Source: CAZGRP01 sp964527995 | GTDB lineage: Bacteria; Zhuqueibacterota; Zhuqueibacteria; Oceanimicrobiales; CAZGRP01 | DNA: 64,000 nucleotides | Direction of reading: 5' to 3' | Assembly: GCA_964527995.1 (NCBI GenBank) | Contig: CAZGRP010000015.1 | Coordinates: forward strand, 8,272-72,271 | Shown: piece by piece, positions 33,448 through 41,277 of the stretch | Layout of the letters: each line of letters starts with the position of its first letter | How positions within the stretch are numbered: the stretch's first letter is position 1 | Translations under genes and position numbers: made by a program | The notes under the pieces: model-generated | Databases searched by the model: none | Told to the model about the DNA's origin: nothing | The model's input: only the letters and a program-made list of their open reading frames with translations

Positions 33448-34677
33448 CTACGGCCGTTTACGGAGCATCGTCTTGAGTGCTTCGAGCTCCCTTTCCAGGT
33501 GGCGAATGCGGCGTTCCAGAAAGCGCGTATCGGTCGGAGAATACGTGCCGCGGCTGATAAAAGCGTTGCCTTGGTAGCCAGCGGCGACGCGATGGTCGCC
33601 CGGGCGCAACGCCAGGCGCGGATGCGGCCTCTCCCCCAGGACGATCTCCAAATCGAGGGGGGCGCCATTTCGCACAACCGAGAGATGGAAATGCTCGCCG
33701 GGATGCGCAGAAGTGACGTCCGATTTCAGCTCTCGGACATCACTGAGCGGCCTGCCGTTGCAGGCAACGATGCGGTCACCAACCTGGAGGCCCGCCCGCT
33801 CAGCAGGGCTGCCGGAATCGACAGAGGTCACCAACGCGCCGTCCTGGTCGTCGGAACGCACCTCGATCCCCAGCCAGGCGCCTGTTTGCTGCCCTGCAGC
33901 CAGGACCTCGTCCCTGACGGCAAGCACGGTCTGGATGGGATAGGCGATCGTCCCTTCGGTCACATAAGGCACCGGCTCAGGGCTGGTGACGCCGTCCAAT
34001 AGGCTCACCCAGCCAGCCACGATTCCGACGACTTCTCCACGGCTATTGAAGATGGGGCTGCCGATGTTTCCAGGGATCAGATGGCCGGACAGCTGGATCA
34101 TGCCGTCATTGCGCAGGCCGTTGACAAACCCGACCGACACCGAAGGGGAGACTCCAAGAGAGTTGCCGACAATGGCCAGCCACGACCCCACTCGCACCTG
34201 CGGCTCCGACGATATGGGCGGCGGCTGGATTTTCACGTCGGGTATGCGAATCAGGGCGAGGCCGCTTTGGGGATCGGCGCCGATCAACTCCCCTCGGAAG
34301 GTGCGGCCGTCCGAAAGCTTCACCCTGATGGAATCGGCCCCTTCTACAACGGAGGTTTTGGTGACAATGCATCCGGTCGAATCGATGACGAGGCCGGAAG
34401 CGATGTTCATGTAGCTGAAGTTACGCGAGGTGGGCTTGTCCGAGAAGAAACCGAAAAGTCCCTCGTTGCTGCCTGGCTCCTTAATCGAGGTGGAGAACTG
34501 ACCGACAACCGTCACCACCGACGGCTTGACCCGTTCGACGATGCGGAAAACCTCTCCTTCGAGCGTCTGCAGCAAAGTGTAATCCTGGGCAATGGAGATT
34601 TGGGGAATCGCGAACCACAGACCAGCCAGGCAGACGCCGACCCATGGTGCTCGAGGAGTGAAAGTGAGGAACTTCAT
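33448..34677 (-). CDS. HtrA/DegP-like protein with degenerate catalytic triad and PDZ domain
   Basis: 409 residues with a signal peptide (cleavage after ISIAQ). The trypsin-like domain aligns with DegP by VKPSVVTV, ASGLVIDSTGCIVTKTSVV, VKLSDGRTFRGELIGADPQS and IFNSRGEVVGIVAGWV. The three catalytic sites are changed: the TNNHVV histidine is Ser109 (TKTSVV), the SDxAL aspartate is Gly139 (SGLAL) and the GNSGG serine is Ile205 (GNIGS). A PDZ domain follows (residues about 270-350: GSPAERAGLQVGDRIVACNG), and a C-terminal coiled coil (RFLERRIRHLERELEALKTM). Likely a periplasmic pseudoprotease or chaperone. Third gene of an ECF sigma/anti-sigma operon, the position MucD holds in the AlgU operon. 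Confidence 0.88.
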   Translation of the reverse strand: MKFLTFTPRAPWVGVCLAGLWFAIPQISIAQDYTLLQTLEGEVFRIVERVKPSVVTVVGQFSTSIKEPGSNEGLFGFFSDKPTSRNFSYMNIASGLVIDSTGCIVTKTSVVEGADSIRVKLSDGRTFRGELIGADPQSGLALIRIPDVKIQPPPISSEPQVRVGSWLAIVGNSLGVSPSVSVGFVNGLRNDGMIQLSGHLIPGNIGSPIFNSRGEVVGIVAGWVSLLDGVTSPEPVPYVTEGTIAYPIQTVLAVRDEVLAAGQQTGAWLGIEVRSDDQDGALVTSVDSGSPAERAGLQVGDRIVACNGRPLSDVRELKSDVTSAHPGEHFHLSVVRNGAPLDLEIVLGERPHPRLALRPGDHRVAAGYQGNAFISRGTYSPTDTRFLERRIRHLERELEALKTMLRKRP

Positions 34678-34699
34678 GGACTTCTTCGCCTATCCCATA

Positions 34700-35287
34700 C
34701 TACATCCTGACGTGGACTGGCTGGATTTGGCGCTCGATAGCATTAAGACGCTGCCGCCGAGCGTCGGCGGAATCGATATCGGCCTCTACCGCCGAGCGCT
34801 GCCCTTGGGAACGAATGGATCCGACCGGGTCCGGTGCAATAGCATCGATGGGAAAGACCACCTGCGGCATGTAGGTGGGTTGGTTATACATGGTGGCGGA
34901 ACGGGTGGGAACCTGCTTCCTCCCCTCTGCCTCCCTCGGGCTGGCTATTTGATCCCGCACCATCACTGCGGCGATCACGACAAGCGCCGTTGCGGCACCG
35001 TAGAAGGAAACCTTGACAGGCCAAAATGCGAACCATCCAGCCACGCCTTGTCGTTTGAGACGCTTCTCGAAGCCGATGCGAGCCCTGAGTACGGTATCAA
35101 AGTCAGCTGAAGTTTTTAACCTCGGAAGAGCTCGAAGCTGCTGGCGAAGGGCTTGCATCTGCTGCACCTTCAGTTGGCATGAGGGGCATCTCGTCAGGTG
35201 GGACTCGAAAACTTTCTTTTGGCTGCCTGCAAGGAAACCCTCAAGGTAGTCGGATACGCGGCCAACAAACCTGTCACAATCGTTCAT
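34700..35287 (-). CDS. membrane-bound zinc-finger anti-sigma factor
   Basis: 195 residues from ATG 35287 (AAGGAGAGCCT upstream). zf-HC2 domain: MNDCDRFVGRVSDYLEGFLA then HLTRCPSCQLKVQQ (HxxxCxxC). One transmembrane helix near residues 93-112 (VSFYGAATALVVIAAVMV), then a periplasmic tail of about 85 residues rich in Pro, Met and Gln. Expected to hold the adjacent ECF sigma at the membrane. 22 bases separate it from the HtrA-like gene, whose PDZ domain could sense or bind this tail. Confidence 0.87.
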   Translation of the reverse strand: MNDCDRFVGRVSDYLEGFLAGSQKKVFESHLTRCPSCQLKVQQMQALRQQLRALPRLKTSADFDTVLRARIGFEKRLKRQGVAGWFAFWPVKVSFYGAATALVVIAAVMVRDQIASPREAEGRKQVPTRSATMYNQPTYMPQVVFPIDAIAPDPVGSIRSQGQRSAVEADIDSADARRQRLNAIERQIQPVHVRM

Positions 35288-35402
35288 AGGCTCTCCTTCT
35301 GGCATCCTGTTCCAAAATGATGAACGCCCGCACATTGCTTTGGGTTTCCGCCCCGGGTGAGTCACAAGAGCTTGACCCCCCCAAATCCCACACCGAAGCG
35401 CT

Positions 35403-36122
35403 CTATGGATCCCGCGGTGTTGTTGCCGATTTAGGCGCCTTTTTCGACTCTCCCTTGGTTTCCGATTCCGGCTCTCCCTCCTCCGAAGGTGGCGGCTGAA
35501 TGCGCCGACCCAGGATCTTGGTCAACCTCTCTTGAAGCTTGAGACGTCCCCGGTTGACCCGCGATTTCACCGTCCCTATCGGCACGTTGAGAATCTTACT
35601 GATCTCCTCATATGAAAGTTCCTGCACGTCGCGGAGGATGATCACCTCTCGAAACTTCGGTGGTAACTTATTGATTTCACGTTGGATAATCTCCTCCTGC
35701 ATGCGACTGTCAACATGGCTTTCCGGGTTGAATACCTCGTCGGAGATCTCGTAATCCTTGTCCTCATAACCCAGATCGGTGATCGAGAAGATACGCCGGC
35801 GCTTGCGCTTGCGCAGCTCGGTCCGTGCCAGATTGCCGGCGATGGTGTAGATCCATGTGGAGAATTTCGCGATCCTCTTGTAGGCCTGGCGATTCCGATA
35901 AACGCGCAAAAAAGTTTCTTGAACGATATCCTCGGCCTCTTCCATGTTGCCGACAAAGCGGTAGACAAAATTGAGCAACTGATCTTTGTAGCGCCTGACG
36001 ATCATGTCAAAGGCATAGAGATCACCATGCTGAAATCGCTCGATCAGTTCCTCATCGGTCGGCTCGCTGGATTTGGGGTCTTCGACTTGCTTTTCGGTTT
36101 TTTTCCAGGTGTCACTTTTCAT
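35403..36122 (-). CDS. ECF RNA polymerase sigma factor, RpoE-like
   Basis: 239 residues from ATG 36122; a TTG at 36131 is less likely. Region 2: DLYAFDMIVRRYKDQLLNFV, GNMEEAEDIVQETFLRVYRN and FSTWIYTIAGNLARTELRKR; region 4: LPPKFREVIILRDVQELSYE then EISKILNVPIGTVKSRVNRG. The C-terminal extension of about 35 residues (PPPSEEGEPESETKGESKKA) is charged and probably disordered. Start of the sigma, anti-sigma, HtrA-like operon, under a clear ECF promoter and so probably autoregulated. Confidence 0.94.
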   Translation of the reverse strand: MKSDTWKKTEKQVEDPKSSEPTDEELIERFQHGDLYAFDMIVRRYKDQLLNFVYRFVGNMEEAEDIVQETFLRVYRNRQAYKRIAKFSTWIYTIAGNLARTELRKRKRRRIFSITDLGYEDKDYEISDEVFNPESHVDSRMQEEIIQREINKLPPKFREVIILRDVQELSYEEISKILNVPIGTVKSRVNRGRLKLQERLTKILGRRIQPPPSEEGEPESETKGESKKAPKSATTPRDP

Positions 36123-36142
36123 GCTTTGCAAAGCCTTCTGTG

Positions 36143-36168
36143 TAACGCCACGTGCACCCGAAAGTTCC
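36143..36168 (-). promoter_or_regulatory. RpoE-type ECF promoter of the second sigma operon
   Basis: Minus strand GGAACTT (36162-36168) and CGTTA (36143-36147); AAC to CGT spacing 16 bases. A textbook ECF/RpoE promoter. The start would fall about 13 bases before the ATG at 36122. Confidence 0.7.
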
Positions 36169-36207
36169 GAGGCTGCGAGGCGGAAGTGTCGTCACTTTTC
36201 CGGCGAA

Positions 36208-37236
36208 TCAGGCGGGTTGCTCGGAGTACGGAGAGGGTTCAGCGATCGCTTCGCAGAGCCGAAACAACAGGAGTTCGAGCGTCAGACGAGGGGACCGCGC
36301 GCTGCTCTTCAGGGCAACATCGGCTTCCAGCAATGCCTCAAACGCCCTGCCCAACTCTTCGGTCTCGAACTTCGATGCCTGTTCCTTGTAGCGATCGACG
36401 AAATAGGGATGCAAACCGATTTCGCCTGCGATCTCGTTCTTGGCGCGATGCTGTTCGGCCAGCCGTTTCACTTTGACCAGCATGGTGAAGTGCCGTGTCA
36501 GCCGCGCCACCAGGGCTGTCGGTTCATCACCGGCATCCAGGCGATGATCGAGGATTCGCAGAGCCGCCGGCAGATCGCGGCTACCCACGGCATCGTTCAG
36601 ATCGAACGGACCAAACCTGCGCTGGTAGCCCACTACCGTGCGAACATCCTCCTCCTCGATTTGCTTCCGGTCGCCCAGGTTGATGGCAATCTTTTCCAGT
36701 TCGTTGGCCAGATCGCGCAACCTGTTACCGATCAGAGTGTGAAGCAGATGGCTGGCACGATCCGAGATATCCAGGCCGAGCGTGCCGACATATCCGCGGA
36801 TCCATCCCGGCACGTGGCGGTCGTAAAGCCGTTTGCATTCGACCCAGACAGCACGACTCTTGAGATCCTTGACGCCCTTCCCTCGCAAGTCTAGCTTTTC
36901 GGCCAGCAGGATCAACACCGTGCTCGGTGTGGGCCGCAGAGCGTATTTCCCTATGAGCTGAAGGCCCCTCGGGCCCAGCTTCTCCGCTGCCTTCACCACC
37001 ACGACGCGACGCTCCGCCATCATCGGGTAGGAGCTCGCCGCTTCGACCACCCGGCCGGGCTCGACCTCGTGACCATAGAACAGGTCGAAATTGAAATCGC
37101 GGGTGGAAGGATCCACAGCGAGATCGATCAGGCGGCGCAGGATGGACTCCTTCAGAAATTCCTCGTCCCCGACGAGAACGTAGATCGGTTCCACTCTGCC
37201 GCGGTCAAGCGCCGCCAGCACCTCTCGATAGTTCAC
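36208..37236 (-). CDS. holA: DNA polymerase III delta subunit
   Basis: 342 residues from GTG 37236 (MNYREVLAALDRGRVEPIYV); the frame before it is a shadow of MetS. Motifs: YVLVGDEEFLKESILRRLI, RVVVVKAAEKLG, NRLRDLANELEKIAINLGDR and FDLNDAVGSRDLPAALRILD, then the C-terminal collar domain ending TLELLLFRLCEA. It opens the sliding clamp within the clamp loader. Its start overlaps the MetS stop by 4 bases. Confidence 0.92.
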   Translation of the reverse strand: MNYREVLAALDRGRVEPIYVLVGDEEFLKESILRRLIDLAVDPSTRDFNFDLFYGHEVEPGRVVEAASSYPMMAERRVVVVKAAEKLGPRGLQLIGKYALRPTPSTVLILLAEKLDLRGKGVKDLKSRAVWVECKRLYDRHVPGWIRGYVGTLGLDISDRASHLLHTLIGNRLRDLANELEKIAINLGDRKQIEEEDVRTVVGYQRRFGPFDLNDAVGSRDLPAALRILDHRLDAGDEPTALVARLTRHFTMLVKVKRLAEQHRAKNEIAGEIGLHPYFVDRYKEQASKFETEELGRAFEALLEADVALKSSARSPRLTLELLLFRLCEAIAEPSPYSEQPA

Positions 37237-37370
37237 TCGGCCCCCTGCTGCTGATCGCGATTCGATAGCTTCCGCGCCTCCTTGCGCATGGCCGTCGCCA
37301 GAGCAATGGCAAAGCCGCCCCACACAACGGCCAGCACGACAACCATGGTGACGGAGGTTTCCAGGGTCAC
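37233..37370 (-). CDS. MetS-like small subunit of the NSS transporter
   Basis: 45 residues from GTG 37370, which overlaps the transporter stop (GTGA). Sequence TSVTMVVVLAVVWGGFAIAL then ATAMRKEARKLSNRD: one transmembrane helix with the VVWGG motif and a basic tail, as in MetS, the small partner of the methionine/alanine transporter MetP. It overlaps holA by 4 bases. Easily missed by gene finders because of its size and GTG start. Confidence 0.75.
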   Translation of the reverse strand: MTLETSVTMVVVLAVVWGGFAIALATAMRKEARKLSNRDQQQGAE

Positions 37371-38848
37371 GAAGTTTCCTCCCGAGCAAGAATTCGACGG
37401 CTGAGCCAGCCGTTCATGAGAACAAAGACCACCAAGGCAATCGACCACTGGAAGATCAGCGTGCCGACGCTCGAGGTCGAAAACGGATACCACCAACGCG
37501 GATTGACCTGGCCGGCTGACAGGTCGAAGTTGTAGATCGACAGCAGCACCCACCATCCCAGGAGGACGATCACCTCGATGGGAACCAGGTAGCGGATGAT
37601 CCCTTCCCACCAGCGGCCGATGCGGATGTCAGCCCCCTCCTGGTTGATCAGTTGCATGCGGAAGCGGCGCGTGCCGAATCGGATGACCGAGAATGCAATG
37701 AAGGCGCCGCTGATCATCAGGCCGACGCCCCACACCCAGTCCTGGTTCTCGAAAAAGGACATGTTCAGAGCCGAGGGTAGCCCGAACAGCAGCCCCGCAC
37801 TCGCCACAAGCAGGATCGCCTGTTTTCTTTGCAGACCGGCGTCCATGAAGATCCGGGCCGCCAACTCAATCATCGAAATGAGCGAGCTAAGCGCGGCGAA
37901 AAAGAGGCCCAGAAAGAACAGCGGAGCCAGAACCTGGCCTCCGGGCATTTTGGCGAAAAGCTGCGGCATCCAGATGAAAGTCAAACCGGTGTTGCTTTGA
38001 CTGGCAAGCTTGTCGAAGGCGCCGACGCCCGCCACCGAAGCGATGATGGCAAAGATCGTAATGCCAGCCAGGAGTGACACCGAATTGTTTCCAAAGCCGA
38101 CCAGCGCTGCGTTCAATGGAATGTCCTCGCGCTGCCGCATGTAGATGGCATAGGTCATGATCAAGCCCCACCCGGCGCCGGTGTCCCAGGCATTCTGAGT
38201 CAGAGCGTTGAGCCACACGCTCGGGTCGAGGAGCTTTCCACGCGCCGGCGTGAAGAAGTAAACGATGCCGTCCCAGGCTCCTGGGAGAGTGACTGCTCGT
38301 ACGGCTGCGACCAAAACAATCACCACCAGGGTCGGGATCAGGATGCGGTTTGCTCTCTCGATGCCACGCACACCGGCGAGGGTGACAAAGGCAGCAATGC
38401 TGATGGCGATGAAATGAAAGACGACGGGTTCAAAGGATCCGGTGAAGCTCGTCCACACGGCCCTGGCGGTGTCACTGCTCTGAGGCAGCCCCTGAAAGAG
38501 AGTGGCGAACAGGTATTTCAAGCACCAACCGGTGACGACAGAGTAGTAGAACATGATGGCCGTCGTCACGAAGCCGATGAAGGCCCCCATCCAGGCAAAG
38601 CGCGAGCCCAGCATCTTCGCCATCGCCCCCACGGTGCCGTAGCGCGTGTACTTGCCGATGGCGAACTCGGCGATGATCAGCGGAATCGACCAGACCAGAA
38701 GAAAGAGGACCCATGGTAGCAAGAACGAGCCACCCCCGTTGCTGGCCGCGATTCTGGGGAAACGCCAGATGTTCCCCGTACCCACCGCAATGCCGAGTAC
38801 GCTGACCAGCAATCCCCATCGGGATGAAAAATGCTCTCGTTCTTGCAT
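37367..38848 (-). CDS. sodium-dependent amino acid transporter (NSS/SNF family)
   Basis: 493 residues, about 12 membrane helices. The N-terminal signature RWGLLVSVLGIAVGTGNIWR then FPRIAASNGGGSFLLPWVLF is typical of bacterial NSS (LeuT fold), with helix 6 region DPSVWLNALTQNAWDTGAGW and QSNTGLTFIWMPQLF. The pairing with a MetS-like subunit suggests methionine and alanine as substrates, by analogy with MetPS of Corynebacterium. Part of a run uppP, transporter, metS, holA with short spacings. Confidence 0.92.
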   Translation of the reverse strand: MQEREHFSSRWGLLVSVLGIAVGTGNIWRFPRIAASNGGGSFLLPWVLFLLVWSIPLIIAEFAIGKYTRYGTVGAMAKMLGSRFAWMGAFIGFVTTAIMFYYSVVTGWCLKYLFATLFQGLPQSSDTARAVWTSFTGSFEPVVFHFIAISIAAFVTLAGVRGIERANRILIPTLVVIVLVAAVRAVTLPGAWDGIVYFFTPARGKLLDPSVWLNALTQNAWDTGAGWGLIMTYAIYMRQREDIPLNAALVGFGNNSVSLLAGITIFAIIASVAGVGAFDKLASQSNTGLTFIWMPQLFAKMPGGQVLAPLFFLGLFFAALSSLISMIELAARIFMDAGLQRKQAILLVASAGLLFGLPSALNMSFFENQDWVWGVGLMISGAFIAFSVIRFGTRRFRMQLINQEGADIRIGRWWEGIIRYLVPIEVIVLLGWWVLLSIYNFDLSAGQVNPRWWYPFSTSSVGTLIFQWSIALVVFVLMNGWLSRRILAREETS

Positions 38849-38895
38849 GCTCCCTCCGAGTCATCTTTGGCCTCTACCGTAAAGTTTTCATGGGC

Positions 38896-39866
38896 TTACA
38901 TCATCAAGACGAGCGCCAGCCCGCCGACGGCGATACAATAGTAGCCGAAGCGATCGAGATGACCGTGACGAACCACCGCCAGGAGCCAGCGAATCGCCAC
39001 CAGGCCGCTGACGTAGGCGGCGATGGCACCGGCCGCCAGGTTCATGCTTTGCCCAGCCGCCGGCGTCACTCGCACCAGCTCGATCCCTTTGAGGAGCGTG
39101 GCACCGGCGATGGCAGGAATCGCCAGCAGGAAGGAGAATCGCACCGCTTCCTCGCGATTCACACCAGTGAACAGCGCTGTGACGATGGTTGTACCAGAGC
39201 GCGAGATTCCCGGCAGGATGGCCACAACCTGGCTGAGGCCAACCCACAGGGCCCGCCAGGCCGTCATCTCGCCGCTGGGCGCCCTTGCCAGACGAGAGAA
39301 GAGCAGCAGCACGCCGGTTACCAGAAGCATGCTGGCCGCGAACCTCGGGAGCGCAAAGGCGGCCTCGAGGGTATCGCCAAAGAGCAGTCCAACCACGACG
39401 ACCGGCAGGGTGCCAACAATCAGAAACCACAGCAGCCGGTCGTAGCCAGGATTCAAAGCAGCGGATGCAAGCCGCCCAGGCCGCAGCCACCGGAAACCAA
39501 AAAAGGCTTTCAACAGCCCGACGATATCGCTTCGAAAAACAGTTAGAACCGCAATCAACGTGCCGAAGTGCACCATGACTTCGAAAACAATTCCCTGCTG
39601 GTGCACACCCAACAACTCTTGCCCCAGGACGAGGTGACCGGAGCTACTCACTGGAAGAAACTCTGTCAATCCCTGCAACAGCCCCAGCAGCACAGNNNNN
39701 NNNNNNNNNNNNNNNNNNNNNNNNNNNNNNNNNNNNNNNNNNNNNNNNNNNNNNNNNNNNNNNNNNNNNNNNNNNNNNNNNNNNNNNNNNNNNNNGAGCT
39801 ACTCACTGGAAGAAACTCTGTCAATCCCTGCAACAGCCCCAGCAGCACAGCTTCCCAGAGGGTCAA
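38896..39866 (-). CDS. uppP: undecaprenyl-diphosphatase, interrupted by a scaffold gap
   Basis: The gene starts at TTG 39866 (GGAGATGAA upstream; TLWEAVLLGLLQGLTEFLPV) and ends at 38896. It contains 100 N and a duplicated 55-bp flank. Removing one copy and the N leaves 816 bases, a perfect 271-residue UppP. Motifs: GLTEFLPVSSSGHLVLGQEL (Glu-rich motif) and ILPGISRSGTTIVTALFTG (PGxSRSxxT). It is a membrane enzyme that recycles undecaprenyl pyrophosphate for peptidoglycan synthesis and gives bacitracin tolerance. The real gene is almost certainly intact. Confidence 0.92.
39641..39695. repeat. 55-bp flank duplicated across the scaffold gap, left copy
   Basis: Identical over 55 bases to 39796-39850. 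The odd length equals a common assembler k-mer, and both copies abut the N run, so this is an unmerged contig overlap, not a biological repeat. Confidence 0.9.
39696..39795. other. scaffold gap of 100 N
   Basis: Exactly 100 unknown bases, the conventional size for a gap of unknown length. It lies inside uppP. The duplicated flanks show that the true gap is negative (an overlap of 55 bases). Confidence 0.98.
39796..39850. repeat. 55-bp flank duplicated across the scaffold gap, right copy
   Basis: Second copy of 39641-39695. Collapsing the two restores the uppP frame. Confidence 0.9.
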
Positions 39867-40004
39867 TTCATCTCCTTGAACGTTCGCCGGTCGCTATTGA
39901 AAGTAGATTGCCAATAGGTTACGCCCGAGAAAGGTGAAAGCGTCAAACTCCTTGAAAAAGCGACCCTAATTTAACCGATTCGCCATGGAATTGCAAGAGG
40001 AAAA

Positions 40005-40043
40005 GAGACAGCAAAAGCGAAGGCTTTGGTTTCCCAAAGCCTT
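40005..40043 (-). terminator. probable intrinsic terminator of the barrel-protein gene
   Basis: Perfect 10-bp stem AAGGCTTTGG/CCAAAGCCTT (40020-40029 with 40034-40043) with a 4-base loop. On the minus strand it is followed by CGCTTTTGCTG, a modest U-tract. It lies 125 bases past the barrel-protein stop. Confidence 0.55.
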
Positions 40044-40167
40044 CCAACTCACCCGGACGGCCGCGCCGGCTACAACCGCGGGCCGTGAGACCTCTGAAGA
40101 GGAAGTCGAATTGCTGTCCTCCGACCGTCGGACCGCCGCTCGATTCGTTCCGCCAGGGGTCCTCTTT

Positions 40168-40764
40168 CTACGGGCCGCCCGCGCTACCATGGGCGCCCAC
40201 AGCTACCGTGAGACCTACGGTGATCTTGAACGTATCGGCACCGTCGATCTTGTAGCGCGCCTGGGCAAAGCCGGTCAATGTCGGCGACAGCGCTGTCTCC
40301 ACGCCACCGAGCAGATTGACGCCAACGTCCGAGTCGCTCACGCTGCTGCTTACCGTACCGAAATCACCCATGGGAAAACGGGCTGTCGATTTCCAGAAAA
40401 CCAAGGCCAGGCCGCCGCCGGCATAAAAGTCAAAGCTTCCTTCGGAAGGAAAATAATAGTGCACATCGGCATTGATGGTAAACTCCGAGAAGGAACTCCG
40501 GAACCGGTCGCCGCCAGCCTCGTTCTCCGACCTCTTCCAGTAGGCGATGCTGGGATAGAGAACCAGATTCGGCACGATCTCACCCAGGTCAGCGTGCCCC
40601 CCAATGCCAAGCGTACTGCTGACATTCTCCGCTTTCACAAAAGACAGCCTGCCGCCAACGCCGTAAAAGCCGAGACCGCCGGCCTGCTGGGCCGCTGCCT
40701 CGCCGGCAGAACCAGCCATCCACACACCAAATGCCACAAGCGCCAAACTCGCAATTCTCTTCAC
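40168..40764 (-). CDS. outer-membrane beta-barrel protein (OmpA/porin-like fold)
   Basis: 198 residues from GTG 40764 (AAAGGAGGAGCG upstream). Signal peptide VKRIASLALVAFGVWMAGSA, cleavage after AAAQ. The mature protein alternates hydrophobic and polar residues: FYGVGGRLSFVKAE, GGHADLGEI, SEFTINADVHYYF, FDFYAGGGLALVFW, GVNLLGGVETALSP, GFAQARYKID and a final FKITVGLTVAVGA. This is the pattern of an eight-stranded barrel. No function can be assigned. It lies 148 bases from the phasin-like gene. Confidence 0.75.
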   Translation of the reverse strand: MKRIASLALVAFGVWMAGSAGEAAAQQAGGLGFYGVGGRLSFVKAENVSSTLGIGGHADLGEIVPNLVLYPSIAYWKRSENEAGGDRFRSSFSEFTINADVHYYFPSEGSFDFYAGGGLALVFWKSTARFPMGDFGTVSSSVSDSDVGVNLLGGVETALSPTLTGFAQARYKIDGADTFKITVGLTVAVGAHGSAGGP

Positions 40765-40912
40765 CCGCTCCTCCTTTGTGAATGATCGTGAAAGTGTCCT
40801 TCCCCGGCGCCAGATGCCGCCCGGCTGGCTCGTTCTGACAAACCTACACCGGTCCGTGCGCCCAGGGCACCGCGACGGGGCACCGACGACGGCCAACATA
40901 CCGGACAGAGCA

Positions 40913-41251
40913 TCAGCTTCGCGACTTCTTCCCCTCCAGGGTCTTGGTCAGTTGCTCGAGCTGGGCGGACAGCCGGTCGATTTTTTCGTCGAGCTTCTTG
41001 AGTTCCGCCTGGCCGTAGGGGGAGAACTTGGAGACGGCCTCCTGCACGCGCTTGTCGATCATCTTCCTCACGTACTCGGTCTCCTCTTCGGCCTTGTTCA
41101 ACATAGCGCGCACGACCTTCGAGGCCTCATCCTGTGACAGTTCCCCTTTTTGCACCAGTTCGTCGACAAACGCCTGGGCCTTCTCTTTCGTCAGGCTGTA
41201 GATTCCCAGCCCGGCCAGGACCATCCTTTTGAGCAAACCCTTTTCTTCCAC
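40913..41251 (-). CDS. phasin-like / poly(hydroxyalkanoate) granule-associated protein
   Basis: 112 residues from GTG 41251, chosen because AAAGGAGGTGA lies 8 bases upstream. Sequence LLKRMVLAGLGIYSLTKEKA, then FVDELVQKGELSQDEASKVV and a coiled-coil C-terminus LKKLDEKIDRLSAQLEQLTK. The pattern of a short hydrophobic helix followed by KEKAQxxVDELVxKGE is typical of the phasin superfamily proteins found widely, including in bacteria without PHA. No PHA synthase is nearby. It follows larE by 26 bases. Confidence 0.72.
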   Translation of the reverse strand: MEEKGLLKRMVLAGLGIYSLTKEKAQAFVDELVQKGELSQDEASKVVRAMLNKAEEETEYVRKMIDKRVQEAVSKFSPYGQAELKKLDEKIDRLSAQLEQLTKTLEGKKSRS

Positions 41252-41277
41252 GACACTCACCTCCTTTGAGACAAATT

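Noticed and set aside
33448..34677. Active DegP/HtrA protease
   Set aside because: All three catalytic positions are replaced, so protease activity by the usual mechanism is not expected.
39641..39850. A real 55-bp tandem duplication inside uppP
   Set aside because: The copies flank exactly 100 N and collapsing them restores the gene; an assembly overlap is the simpler reading.
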